NCBI GenBank assembly: GCA_950295325.1
Contig: OX485803.1
Location: forward strand, 52,529,554 to 52,593,553
Length of the DNA stretch: 64,000 bases
Reading direction: 5' to 3'
Origin: Polytrichum commune
Lineage: Eukaryota > Streptophyta > Polytrichopsida > Polytrichales > Polytrichaceae
Position 1 is the first letter of the stretch; the number at the start of each line of letters is the position of its first letter. The notes under the pieces are model-generated. The model saw only the letters and a list, made by a program, of their open reading frames with translations. It was not told the origin of the DNA and did no database searches. This document shows, piece after piece, positions 46,433 through 59,155 of this stretch. The position numbers were made by a program, and so were the translations under genes.

Positions 46433-48724
46433 TAAAGTGTACACAAATGACACTTGGCATTAGTATGCCCAAGAATATCTTCCTCTTGCATATTGTAGTG
46501 TAAACACATGACATTTCTGCTATAAGTATGCTCAATAATTTCTCCCCCTTGCATACTAGAACGGAAACTATAATCTCAAAGTATCCCAATGTGGTATTGT
46601 AAGCCAAATTTTTTGGCTGATTAGTTCAACTATAGGCTTAAGAAGTGGAAGCTGGATGAAGTTCATCCAAACCTATGAATATAGTTGAACTGTAGGCTAA
46701 GTAGGAAGTTACAACTATAGTCACGGCCTTAGGAGGCCCTAGCAAGTAGTTAGGAAAACTATCGTCTCCCTCGCCCTGTAAGAGGGGAGGCGCAGAAGGA
46801 CAGAGCAGACATTTCTTTGATATTTTGAGCGCATTGCTGAAGCTAATAGTTCTGTCTCCCTCAGCACCATACTCGGGCGAGAATAAATAGTTAAACTATC
46901 TTCTAAGTAAAATGAGTGATCACTGCAGTGATTGCAGGACACTGTTTTCTGTGAAGCTTATTGTTATTTCTGAATTTTGAGTTATAATGAAAGATTGAGA
47001 AGTGGTCGAACTACCGATTGTATGGGAAAACTATTTTCGATGTTTGCAATAGAGATGTATTGTGGAGAGATCCTGAGCGAGATTGTGTGACGAGTGCGAA
47101 TGAGAGAATGAACCTGAGTGTGACTACGTGGAGTAGACTGACGAAGAAGAGTGTGTGAAACTATCGTCAATTGTTGAGATTGTCATTGGTTGAATTTGCG
47201 AGTGAGAACGATGCTGATTGAGAGTATGACGTGGAATTTAATGAGAGGATGGAAAGAGAATCAAGAGTGAAGAAGTAAAACAGGGTAATGAGAAGTCCCT
47301 GATACTATGAGCGAAACGTGTGTGGAATGAGAGGAATATGAGAGGCAAAAGAAATTGAGAGGAGAAACTATTGGCAATTGTGATACCAGAAATTGTGTAA
47401 CCATTATCGGATGAGAGGACTGGATCATAGTTGAATTACCTGGAGTTGAGTGTCAGATAGGGAGAAGGTCAAATGAGATAACTATTGTCTGACCGAGGAG
47501 TATAGTTGTCCGAATAGGAAACCATCTGTTGAGAACCATACGAGGGTGAAGTCCAGTAAAACTATAAGCAGAGAAAGTTATTTATAATGTGGAGAGAGCA
47601 AGGAATTTTGAAACCCTCGGAGCAGAGCGATGGAATGTTGGCAGAGAGGGAGAGATTGAGTATAGAGAAAACTATATTCGGGTAGCCCTGGGAGAGAGGC
47701 GTACCTGAGAGAGAGAGAGAGGGCGAGGGAGTTGAACAATCGTCAGGTGAGGCCTGAAGGCCAAGTGTCGGGCTGATAGTGTAACTATTGACGATTGTTT
47801 AGGCCTCATATAGGTAATGAGAGGAAGGGTAAGGCCAGAGGCCAGCCCATAAGAAAAAATGATTATTGTTAACATGAAGTGAGACAGAGAGGAGTGATGT
47901 GATGATAGTGCAGCCGAAAAGAGATCATAGTTGAACTTGAGATTTAGGCTGATAGAATTATCATTTGAAGAGTGAGTTTAAGGAGAGATTCTCAATCAAT
48001 TGAAGTGATGAGAAATCGCTTCTAATCAATTGATTAGGGAAGAAATTGAGGGAGGTGAGAGAGATTAAATGAACATAAGATAGAAATAACTTTGGATTAT
48101 AAAGGAGACCTAGGCATAAGTTAATCTAATCTTAATTAAGTTTTAATTGATAATTAGTCACGAGGAGAGATCTTTGAGTATGGAATGCGATTTAATCCTA
48201 TCAACTATTGTCTGGTGTGTTACCCTGGTTGTTGTTGTTGCAGGTTGTGCAGGGCGACCAAGACTATAGCTTGATTGATTATGGTTAATTGCATAAGTTG
48301 TGAGTAATGATTAAATCCGGAAATAAGGAACGAACAATTGTTTTGTATTGGAATTAACATTGACCAAGTAATAAAGGAGTTGTTTTGAATTGAAGATGCA
48401 TTGGCCAATGGTTACCAAAGACAATTGTGTTACTCAAAGACTATTGTTCTCGAAAGACTATTGTTATACAAAATCTCATGACGAGATGGTTACTACTGAG
48501 ACTGACACACATACCCCACTGAACGGGACACAGTGAGAGGAAACCAAGAGAGAGAAAGAGAGTGAAAGACATACCAGTCATGTTTTAGAGTGAAGATAGC
48601 AACCCTTTGGTCTAATTAATGAACTATGAAGTGACAAATGCCTGTAATAGACACTAGTTAAGCCTTCCTTGAGAGTCTGTACCCTGGTGTTTTGGGTTAT
48701 TTAAGTGAGAGCAAAAACTAACTA
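46433..48724. other. Purine-biased stretch with a recurring ACTAT motif, no gene
   Basis: From about 46980 to 48130 the + strand is very rich in A and G, with GAGAGAG runs (for example 47706-47722). A short pyrimidine-containing motif of the type AACTAT(T/C)G recurs at irregular intervals, e.g. 46757, 46891, 47157, 47365, 47476, 47780 and 48200. No open frame of interest exists on either strand. The nature of the sequence is unknown. Confidence 0.5.
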
Positions 48725-48876
48725 CAGGTATGCTAAATATCATGATGTAATAATTTTACACTTAAAATAGTTACTTATGTTGACACATAGTACCACATTG
48801 GCAATTAGCGGACGTGACACTTGGAGACCTCTAGGCATCTAGTTGAGGCCCTTCGCAAATAGTGTGCGTGACACCA
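48725..48876 (+). repeat. Dispersed repeat, partner at 25046-25215
   Basis: See 25046-25215. The match stops where the family A MITE begins. Confidence 0.6.
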
Positions 48877-49379
48877 AGGGTCACTTCACACACGAGATTG
48901 AGAGCCTCTGACCATGCAACTTCAAGCATTCTCATTGGTGGAAAAAGGCGGAGCCGGTCCACATTTGCTTCACACTACGCTTGAGGGACCAACGGAGCAT
49001 GTGAATGCAAGATGGATGTGAAGTCTACAGGGATTCCTACATGGCATCAAACGGATCTTGTTTCATGGTCACTTGAACTATATTCAAAAACCACCTCTTG
49101 GAGGTAGGCCTAACACAAAACCAGGAGACCAAGGCACTCCGAACGCTCACAACCATTAATTTATTCTATTTTATCAAGTGTAAGGACCCGCATGAATAGA
49201 AAATTCCTTGAAATAGCATTTGATTGAGGGCCTGGTCACATACGACTTCACACTACACTTGAGGATCCACGACCACACTACATGATGTTGGAGGTGTGTA
49301 GGGACGGCCTCTGGACACTTTCGTTTGGGCTCTCACAATGTCATGGTCACGGCTCCTGGCTCGTGTGTGAAGAGGCCCT
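48877..49379. mobile_element. MITE family A, copy in opposite orientation
   Basis: Starts AGGGTCACTTCACACACGAG and ends TCGTGTGTGAAGAGGCCCT. The interior is the reverse complement of 15924-16429. Length 503 bp. Confidence 0.85.
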
Positions 49380-50239
49380 AAATTCCATAAGCGGTGTATA
49401 TAACTTAACTTAGTGCAGATGGTGCCCTCATTCCATAAACAAGAACTAAAATAAAGAAACCCTCTCACAGTTGGACCCCATATCCACAGTATGACCCTTG
49501 CTCGGCGTGGTGAGACTAGAGTGCACGTCTGTGTAGAAGGAAGTTCTGTCTGTATATATGTCGGACACTAGAATCTTACTGGGTGGTAAGTACTGTGTTG
49601 TGTGATCAGATGATGCCTTCGTGATGCTTTTTATTAAGTTCCAAAACGTAGAAGAAGTACCTTACGTGATGTACTAGCCAAGAGAGTTATGTTGCCACTG
49701 TGTCTGCAGAGTGACAACGTCCTTTGTAAGCTTGCTCACTCGCCCCCTTGCTTGCTTATAACGTCCTGGCACACCCACCATGTCTGAGGCCCACTGGCCC
49801 ACTCTTTCTCTCCTGTAAATACACATATAAATATAAACATATATATATATATATATGAGTGTATATATTTATCAGTACTTACAACCCTGCATCCTGAATC
49901 CTGACTCTCAGTTTCCTTTAAGTTAGAGGAAGGTTGGGTCCACTCCATAGAGTCAACTCACGGGAGATCCTGTGAGCAAGCGTCCGTCCCAGTGTCTTAG
50001 AAATATCTCAATAACTTTCTATCTGCTATATACCCAAAGCCTGCTCCTGCTCAGTCTTCAGTCACCCCTATATATGAGGTACTGAGGCCTTTTCCTGCCT
50101 GAAATAGCAAAAGTTTCTTAAAGTGTCGTTTTAAAGCCCCTTAGTACCTTATATGGTGATATGGTGACAAGTTCCTGGTGTCATCACTTATGGTCGCCTA
50201 CCTAGGTTCAGACTGAAGTAGACATGTGTTATTGGAGCT
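49380..50239. other. Spacer, no gene recognised
   Basis: TA repeat at about 49840-49857. No coding region or repeat partner recognised. Confidence 0.45.
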
Positions 50240-50500
50240 CACTTGAGTATCTTGTTCATTACGAGATGGAGGATTTTCAAGGTCTTCAAGTCGTCATATA
50301 GGTCTCTTCCCCCCCCCCCCCCCCAATCTTGTTGACTATTGAACCTAGAAAAGTTAGCATATTTTGAGCACTTAATCCAATCTCTTTTAAGGAAGTGTAT
50401 TTTTGGTGTCCATTCCTAGATCCATATCTAACCACAAACCACTCAAATATAGGTGTCCATATCATTGTTGTGTTAGAATCGGGCACATCTACCTTACTTA
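50240..50500 (+). repeat. R1 dispersed repeat with long poly-C tract
   Basis: The poly-C run at about 50308-50324 replaces the short C-tract of other copies. Flanking blocks: AAGTCGTCATATAGGTCTC, ATTGAACCTAGAAAAGTTAG, TTTTGAGCACTTAATCCAAT and ACCACTCAAATATAGGTGTC. Confidence 0.75.
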
Positions 50501-51289
50501 GATTTTCAATGCTAAAGGGGGCTCGACTAGACTCATTCAAAATTGTTGGTTTCAAAACTGGGATCACTGGGCCAAGGTAAATATTCTTCTTCTTTTTAAA
50601 AAAAACCTCCATATATGCCTACCTTTGGGGGAGCTTGGATTGTTTGGAGATAAAGGAATCCAGGGCAACATACACATAGACTCCATCGACCCCCCCCCCC
50701 AAATAATACCAATAACCCCCCAAGATACCACCATACTCAATGCTAGCAATCTTCCATAAACTCAAAATTGAATGACATGGATACTAGGTCAAGCATTGCC
50801 AATGATGCTTGGGCAACCTTTCTTTATACACTCTCACTAGTTTCATCAAGTTGACCATATCTTTCTCACTAAGTTTGTGGTCACATGCCACATGACTTAT
50901 CATGAACACATATTAATGTGGGTCAATAAAGTATCACAAGTGGCATAGACGGTATAGCAAGCGGGATCAAGACAAGAAGCTTTAGTAATTTGCAACAAGA
51001 CAACATATCAATTTTTTTAAAGTTTAATTGTTATTATGCCCAAAACAAATATATGGCACATCAATCCTAACGCCACATTTTTCAAATATATTTCTATATA
51101 TGTTATGTCAATATGACCTTATGAGAAATATAATAAAATTTACCACTAAATTAGGGGGCGGATACATGTATGGTTATTGGTGAGAAGTTAGAACCAATAT
51201 TGGACTGGTACACATGTGAATGCATGTGGTATCAAGAATCAACACCTATAAAAGTATGCAAGAACATACATGTGGGTATCATAGTTTTC
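50501..51289. other. Spacer, no gene recognised
   Basis: A second poly-C run at about 50690-50699. No coding region recognised. Confidence 0.45.
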
Positions 51290-52560
51290 ATACTAGTAAA
51301 TATTGATATTTGATGTGTACATCAAGGTGAGAGAATATTTGTATACCTAAGTTATTGTTTGAGTCAATGATACAATTCCAAACCATATTGATACTAGGAC
51401 AATTGTAGGTGGACATGAAGGTCCTTACATGGCATAGACCCAAATGGTATCGAAAACAAGAATATCATCAAATACCCATACCATGTTGACATCAAATAAT
51501 GTGGAATCCTCATTATAGATACCCGAGTGATTTCAAAAACCGATGACACCAATCCAACAATAGTTAGAACCTTGTGTACGTCAGTTTGTGTATTGAAGCT
51601 CAAGCTATGTGTCCATACCCTATTGATATTCAAAAAAAGAAGAAGTTGGAATTCTCATTATAGATACCCGAGTGGTATCAAAAACCGATGATACCAATCC
51701 AACATTGGTTAGAACCTTGCCTACGTCAATTTGTGTATTGTTGCTCAAGCTATGCGTCCATACCTTGTTGGTATCAAAAACAAAAAAGGTTGAAATTCTC
51801 ATTATAGATACCCGAGTGGTATCAGGATCGAATGATACCAATCCAACATTGGTTAGAAGCTTGCCTAAGTCAATTTGTGTATTGTTGCTCAAGCTATGCG
51901 TCCATACCCTATTGATGTCAAAAACAAAAGAGGTTGAAATTCTCATTATAGATACCCGAGTGGTATCAAAAACCGATGATACCAATCCAACATTGGTTAG
52001 AAGCTTGCCTAAGTCAATTTGTGGTATGTTGCTCAAGCTATGTGTCCATACCCTATTGATATTTACAAAAAAGAAAAAGTTGAAAGTCTCCTTATAGATA
52101 CTTGAACAGTATTAAAAACCAATGATACCAAGTCCAACATTGGTTAGAAGCTTGCCTAAGTCAATTTGAGTACTGTCGCTGAAGCCCTGTGTCCGAACAC
52201 GAGAGATGCTCCTTTGGGTTTGGACTTTGGGCTTGGCCTTTGGAGGCTTCACATTATGCCCGGCCAAAGGCTCCACTTACTATATTTTATTGACTATTTT
52301 CAGCTCATTTCTTTGGACTCTCAACAAAGTTTGGCCACTCATTTCCACGGCCTCTCGACTTGGACGGCCATAGTGTGAAGCAACCCTGAGTATTGTTGCT
52401 CAAGCTATGTGTCCATACCCTATTGATATTCACAAAAAAGAAAAAGTTGAAATTCTCCTTATAGATACCCGAATGGTATCAAAAGCCAATGAACCCAAGT
52501 CCAACACCGGTTAGAAGCTTGCCTAAGTCAATTTGAGTACTGTCGCTGAAGCCCTGTGTC
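51290..52560 (-). repeat. Tandem array of about 144 bp units
   Basis: The landmark C(A/C)TTATAGATAC begins near 51511, 51656, 51800, 51944, 52090 and 52457; the first four intervals are 145, 144, 144 and 146 bp, and the last is widened by an insertion and partial duplication. Units share ACCAATCCAACATTGGTTAG, GTCAATTTG and GCTCAAGCTATG. Because 144 is a multiple of three, open frames run through the array on both strands (e.g. 51620-52036 minus, 48-residue period), which is probably a by-product. A single-copy relative lies inverted at 25290-25560. Confidence 0.85.
52247..52385. mobile_element. Small MITE nested in the tandem array
   Basis: Left end GGCTTCACATTATGCCCGGCC and right end CTTGGACGGCCATAGTGTGAAGC are inverted. 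About 139 bp. The CTTCACA tip resembles MITE families A and B. Confidence 0.6.
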
Positions 52561-53639
52561 CGAACAGGAGAGTCTAACATAGTGGGTACACATAGTGCAG
52601 TTGGGAAAGGACACTGTAAACTAAACAAAATACGGTTGAGCAAGAAGTTGCTCACCCCCAAAAAGCCATTCAGAAACCCATGTCTGGCCATACCTAGCTA
52701 GGAGCTGGGAACCAAATGTAACTGTCGATTTCTGTTTACCTGTTGCACATGAGCTTATTAGTACACGAAGTATTCAGATGTAACTGAAATTGTACTTTTC
52801 AAATTATTCTGACTCCTTCGATATAGAGGGAGATTGATTATGGTGTATGGCGGCCACCTCAAAAATAAACCATGTGAATAAACAATCCCGGAGTGGCTTC
52901 TTAAATGCACATGTACACAAACAACATGCCAATGCCAATGCCAAGCCAAATCAAGACCGGATATATCGTATGCATTATTGGAGTCCCAAACCACACACAA
53001 ACACGTATGTCACCTTCTCCCACATCCACAGTCTGATTCATAGAATTCACATATTGTCACGACAGATTCCCCGACCAAGCCGTCACACATAAACACACCA
53101 AATATGACCCACTACTTCTTGACACCATACAAAATAAAGGATGGCAAACCAACCCCCTCGTCACCGTCATGGCCGGAGTGAGAGGGGCTATACACGAGCA
53201 TTCCATGAATAAACTTGCCAATCCCAAAATCCCAAAATCCACCATCAAAGCCCTCGTGAAAAACATACATCAGATTGCCATCAAACATCTCACCTACTTT
53301 GTCCTAAACAAAAGGAAACTTGATAATAAACAAGCACCCGTCCCTCCTCCCCAATAAAATGAGATTTCTAATACACCTTCAGAGCCCACATCCCATAAGA
53401 GGCATAACAGACAGATAGATAGAAACTCCGGTCCCTATTTAAAGGGGCCGGCGTGAATGAAGTGTCCGTTCGTATTGTCAAATGACCCGATGCCCACAAG
53501 ACAAGGGGAAATTTAGACAGTACTACTCTCCCCTTCCGGGGATGGACACTATAGTAACTGGAAAACAAAATAAAGGTAACCCTCCTTAGTTGTGTAGCAC
53601 GTAGTTGCTTCTATGTTGTGTTATAGTATAAGTTGTAAT
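52561..53639. other. Spacer, no gene recognised
   Basis: A 62-codon ATG frame (53169-53357) and a minus-strand frame (53057-53266) overlap; neither shows a known motif. Confidence 0.4.
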
Positions 53640-53905
53640 TTGTTGTGTTTGGTGGTTGCCAAGTCATGTTTCCTTGGTTGGTTGAGGGAGGATGTTTAAC
53701 TACATGTAGGTGGTATGGGTTCGACTCCCGTTGAGTCCGTTTGAGCGTTTAGTGTGTTATACATGACTTGGTGCTGCTAGTAATTTAAGGCAGGAAAATT
53801 GTACCAACCAGCCGGCTCCTACCCATCTTCCTGAGGTATTGGAGTTTATATTGTTCAATAAATAAAGGACTACTTTATGATTATTATGATTATGATTATT
53901 ATTAT
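53640..53905 (+). mobile_element. Probable tRNA-derived SINE
   Basis: A pol III A-box-like TGGTTGAGGGA (53679-53689) and a perfect B-box GGTTCGACTCC (53718-53728) are spaced as in tRNA genes. The sequence does not form a complete tRNA. The 3' end after TTCAATAAATAAAGGACTAC is a simple ATT/GATT repeat (about 53877-53905), typical of a retroposed tail. Left boundary uncertain. Confidence 0.6.
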
Positions 53906-55971
53906 GAGGCATAACACCTTATGTTGCATCATGCTACTTGTGATCAACATTAGACCGATAGACTCACATTCATGCTGGTACTTAGATACGGGCGTTATTT
54001 ATTATTTATTTTATGGTATGTGGCTCACCACTAGGCAACTTTAGTGAAGGCTTTGATTGCCGCCATGTTCCTCATTTTTTTTTAAATGGCATATATATGA
54101 TGAGCCTACCTTGATCCTCCAATAGGAGGTGGACAACTGCCGAGTGTCGGTTTGGTGGGATTCTTTTTAGTTAAGGGTATACTAGGGGGATGCTCATGAC
54201 GGGTCACAAGAATTTTTATCTTTGGGAGTTCAATGTGTGACCTAACTTAGTGACGATGTCCTTTGTAAACTCGGGGAGAAAGAGAATGACTCGTGGGAGA
54301 TGCAATGTGAAGCGCCCTTCCTTGAGAAGGTGAAGGTGGTGATTCACCATTAAGTGCGTCAACCTTGGTTGGTTGTTCAAGTTGCCATTGCGGTTCTTTT
54401 CGTAGCTTTAGTTGGTGCCTTTTGGGTGGCCTCTTGGAGGTTGAAAAGTAAAACAATTGGTGGGTGGCTAGGTTAGGTGTAGCATTAGTGCACTCTCAAA
54501 AAACCATTCCTTCTTGAGCACGGTCCATTTGTCAATGTTTATTTCTTGGCTTTCACTACTTCATTGCAAAAAAAAATCGTTTGTGTCATTTAAAAATCTA
54601 TAAACATCTCAAACAATTCTTCTTTTGAGCTTTCGAAGTTTTGCCCACTAGTTCATACAAGGTCAATGAATATAAACACGTCCCCATAATTAAACAATAT
54701 TTCCCATATTTCAGGATTCCCATACAATGCTCATTTACCATACAATTTGAATAGAGAATTTGAAGACAACTAGCTAAGATTTCACTGCAAAAATATGAGT
54801 CCTTGGTTGTGTTCTAATTGTTTTCCATTATTGGATGTAGGAGCGCGAGTATTTGCATGCACCTACTCCTAAACCTTGATCAATCAACCATCAACATTTG
54901 CCAAGTTCGGAAGAAGGTAAGAGTTTGCATAGACATGAAAATGTTGAAGAGCTCCCACAAACCCTAACTAGGAACTCACAAAGCCAAACATAATGCCCAA
55001 ACCCGTTGGGACCCTTTCCCCCATCTACTCTAGCCGATTACATTCAACTACAAAGCTACATTCATGAGATGTCATCTAATAGTGCTCGTCCATAGTGTGG
55101 GGCCCTAATTTATATTATATTTCAATTTCCCACCCTATTGAACCCTATAGTATGTGAGTTAAAAAATTCTCTAACATGATCAATTTGTAAACACCCTAAT
55201 TTATTCATACCATGGAGTTATTTATATATATATCTTGGTCTTTGTTACAAGCATAGGTTTTATAATTCGTAGGTTGCAACTTTGAAGTGTACCCTATATT
55301 TGTTCTCACGTAGTTTAAAAAAATACAGGATTGACCCCCCCCCACGGGTCTCATGGTCATACTCGGCAATCGGAAGACCATGACCAAAAAAAATGTAAAT
55401 CACTTTTGAAGAACCTTGATCATGGGACATAGATAAAGTGAATTTAGACAAGGACGCAATGTTTCAATGAAACTCAAATTGAATCACTAAAATAGATATA
55501 GATTTTAAAACTTAAAATTTAAAATGGTAGTAACTACTACATTAGAAAGAAACAAACAACTTGTGACATGGCCCCTTTCAAAAAAATTGTTGAAACTATC
55601 TCTTGTAGTTTGACAATATTATCTCAAATAGGTTTGCCATGTATGAACGGAAAGATATATGCAAATCCCATGTGTTTAATCCACCAATCAACACCAACAT
55701 TATATTTGAATTGTTCAACAATGCTAGTCTAAGGTACATATACCCAAAACCGCCACTGAACCTAAAACCGCCACTATGTACCATATGCATATGGTACATA
55801 CTGGTGGCTTCAGGTTCGGTGGTGGTTTTGGGTATACATACCTTAATCCTCTGAATCCCAATTTTTGTAAATTTGAACTTTTCATTATTAAAGGTCACCT
55901 ACCAACTACTAGGTGTCATGGTGCAATTGCTCGTTGCCATGGCCCTAACAAAGCCTTTAGGAGTAAAGAAC
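53906..55971. other. Spacer, no gene recognised
   Basis: A palindrome at about 55745-55845: AACCGCCACTATGTACCATA is mirrored by TATGGTACATA..GTGG-type text, with TACCCAAAACCGCCACTGAA opposed by CGGTGGTGGTTTTGGGTA. A poly-C run lies at about 55337-55343. No gene recognised. Confidence 0.45.
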
Positions 55972-56395
55972 TACATTAATTATCCCAATTAGTAAGGAAG
56001 GGCTAATAGTGAGTGTGGGAAATAAGTGAAGGTGATACTAGATTTCTTTACACTATGGAATTAGTGTCACCTAGAGATCTAGGAAGCATCATTCATACCG
56101 ACACTATTCATTGAAAATACTATTCATAACAAGTTGAACATTATTCCTTGAAATTACCGGCACTATTCATCATGGCACTATTTACTACTTGCATATAATT
56201 CTTTTTTATCACTCTACAAATGCCTTAGAGCATGCACTAATTTTCTTGAAATGTACGGTAAATGAACATATATTCATGAATCTAGTATCACTTTGTAAAA
56301 AGTCTTAGCCTCAATAATTTGAGACTCAACAAAACAATGTGTGTTGTGGGAATTAGTACCACATGCACTCATTGGGATTAACTATGTACTGAAGC
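55972..56395. mobile_element. Possible CACTAC-type MITE
   Basis: Left ACTACATTAATTATCCCAAT then TAGT; right ACTCATTGGGATTAACTATGT. The inverted ends resemble family C but the interior lacks its core, so this is tentative. Confidence 0.4.
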
Positions 56396-57934
56396 CAATG
56401 AAGTGGTTGAGTGGCCCAACAATCTTTGTTTCCAATCAGTGAAACCTTATATTTGTCATAACATTGCTCGATTGATGAGTTGTGTTTCTTAAATCTACTA
56501 TTGGACCCATGAACACAACTCATGAGCTGAGAAATGTTACGGTAGGTGTTTAATATACAAAAAAATTCCCATAATATTTTAAATCTTACTCTGTAAGTTG
56601 CAAATGCTAATGCTTGGTGAAAATTACAAGAGTAAAAAGTGATTGTCAATGTAACTTGGTTTTACTATCAGCCCTAAATGAATCATGAATTTCTTTCAAT
56701 ACTTGGTTATTATAAAAGGAAACCCCCCAAAATACTTCCAATGCAATTGTTGGGTCCCAGGTAACCCCATCCGTGATTTCAACCACAATTTCTACAAAAA
56801 TCTGATGGCTTCCATTAACCCGTAAATGCGCAAGGAGCCAAAGAGTGCTTGCGAGCTTTTTTCAAAGATATATCTCTCAAGGAAAACTTTTCTCTTTTAT
56901 AGTTTTCTTCTTCTTGCACCTTCATAACATTAAGTAGCAATGCTAGGAGGGTACCCTTTGAGTACCCACAAATTTACCTTAACAAGAAGGGAAAAGCTTG
57001 TAAAGCAAGGGTGAATGAATGGATAATTAATCAAATATAGAAGCTTCAAAAATGTATCAAAGAGGTTTCCAATGCGGGTGTCAGGAGACTTTTCCAAAAA
57101 ATGTGTAACTACCTTTTTGACCTCAACAATTGTCCCGTTGCTTTATAGCTATTTAGATATGTTTAGATCGTAATTTAGCCTAGATTAGAACCTTTACCAC
57201 CACTTGGCAATAGTTTTGTCCTAGAAACCGACATAATTAATTCTAAAAATTGAGAATAACTATCCAAACAGATTCAAATTTGCCTAAGTAAAACTCAAAC
57301 TTAGTGCTACCTTTTGCTCTTGAAAGTGTATCAAACCGACACGCACCAATTTTATGCTCTTTTGAGAAGGTCAATCCGGGCTTGCTACTTAATGTTATGT
57401 TGACATAATGAAGTTATGCACTGTCTAGAGTAAACGGATCAAAATTTTACATCAATGGCTCTAAGATATGAACCTTGAAGTGGTTGGAACCCTTAAATTT
57501 TTTTTCTTTGTTACAAAATTAGTTATCTTGGGAAGGTAACAATGACAGTGACATGAATATTTTTTTGGTTTTTCCCACCAAATTAAGCATCCCCAATTTT
57601 TAGCCAATCGTATCAAAGATGAAGTGATTTTGATACTTTTGGGATTTTTATGATTCGTGCTTGTAAAATGATTTGGTGGAGACAAAGAATAAAGACCCAT
57701 TTTGCAACCGCGCAGATGATGTGATTCAAAATTACCTCCCTGAAACTTTCTCTTGTGTGCCGATATATAAATAAAGTTTCTAATTCATACTTTATAATAC
57801 ATCTTTGATTCAAGCTAAAACCCCCAGGCTTTTACGGGTTAAAACAAATTACATCACTCGAGGTTGGACTAAAATACATTAATCTAGTACAATGAACCAA
57901 ATAACAGCCACATACCTCAGAACAATCCAGATCT
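56396..57934. other. AT-rich spacer, no gene recognised
   Basis: Only short frames without known motifs. Confidence 0.45.
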
Positions 57935-58020
57935 GCTACGTTTTGAGCACATAGTCCAATCTCATCTTTCCATGTTTAACGACAAGCCGTACCCAAATAT
58001 ACCACTCAAAAATATAGGCG
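57935..58020 (+). repeat. R1 fragment
   Basis: GTTTTGAGCACATAGTCCAA and ATATACCACTCAAAAATATAG match the R1 core; the rest is missing. Confidence 0.5.
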
Positions 58021-58839
58021 CCCATGTATTTAAAGGCCATTCACCTCGACTTTACAAAACGGTCCATTCAACACCAGTCAATCGGGTCCAATACGACCTC
58101 CAAATCCCACATACACCACTACACAAGGTAGCCGCCTTGCATGCGGGGAGTCAGTTGCCATAATGACCGAATGCATTGCAATGCAGGCTGCTGCATTGGC
58201 CTGATTATGTATATGGAGGACGAGGAGTGGGGCCTGCTTCCTAGCTAGCTACCTAGCTAGTTGCATAGATTCGGTCGCCGATAGTCCCTCCAGCTCACAT
58301 TGACCCACCTTACACAAGAATCTCACCAAGAATCCTGGCTCCCACCAAATGTTCGGGGAGTTTTTAGGGCGAAATCCAAGATCAACCGGTTACATTTTTA
58401 CATCTTTTGGTTTTCCTTTATAAGGTCAGGGAATATTCTGTATGTTATTCTAACGGGGTCAGTAAGTTTCCCGAGGCCTTGGATTTGAATCCGTTACTTC
58501 TCGTGTCCTGATCACACCAAACTTTCTGTTTGGTTCCAGTCGTGAGATTGCTGGAAAATTATGATGAGCGGTAGATGTTGGCCCACCACTTCTCACACTG
58601 TTATAGTCGGAGATGCCGGTGGATGGTGTCCTGAACTGGTCGGTGTGATCAACCCTTCAAACACAACTGGTTCATTTGAAACTAGCTGTCGGTTCTCCCT
58701 GTTCGTTGACTCAAACTTTGGTTGCTTGCTGAGCATCTCCTTTTACTATCTCCTTGTTCATACGGGTCCCAAGTCCCAAGTCCCAAGTCACTAGAGGTCA
58801 GTTTGTGCAATCTTAGCCGTTGAGAGTCTGGAAGTTGGG
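58021..58839. other. Spacer, no gene recognised
   Basis: G+C rises relative to the spacer further left. Simple repeats: CTAGCTAG near 58241-58262 and CCCAAGT three times in tandem at about 58768-58788. A 77-codon ATG frame (58561-58794) has no known motif. Confidence 0.4.
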
Positions 58840-58844
58840 ACATA

Positions 58845-59155
58845 CCACTTCACAGGGGTCCCAAGTCTTAAGTCCCAAGTATGACATGGATGCCTACATG
58901 GCAACACTTTTTGGAGGTGAGACTCGGGATTTGCGGTGAGAGTTGGGTCGAGGCGAAAAGCTAAACCCAACTCTCAACACAAGTCCCGCCGCAAACATCT
59001 TTTTCATAAAAAATAATCAAGATCCGACTTTTAGCAATATTTAACCATATTTCAATGGTTTCCTGGAGGCTCAAAAGTTGGGGCGTTGCCTCCTCCATGC
59101 TGGGACGTGGTAACATGAGTGGGATTGGGACCCCATGTGAACCGGCCCTTGTGAG
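58845..59155. mobile_element. Terminal-inverted-repeat element, CTTCACA type
   Basis: Left end ACTTCACAGGGGTCCCAAGT; right end GGGATTGGGACCCCATGTGA then ACCGGCCCTT. A second internal pair, GAGAGTTGGGT and ACCCAACTCTC, lies at about 58939-58977. Length about 310 bp, no coding capacity. Confidence 0.6.

Noticed and set aside
51620-52097. Long periodic frames on both strands of the 144 bp array
   Set aside because: Explained by a unit length divisible by three; both strands are equally open.
53679-53728. True tRNA gene
   Set aside because: A and B boxes are present, but no paired acceptor stem or anticodon arm could be formed; SINE preferred.
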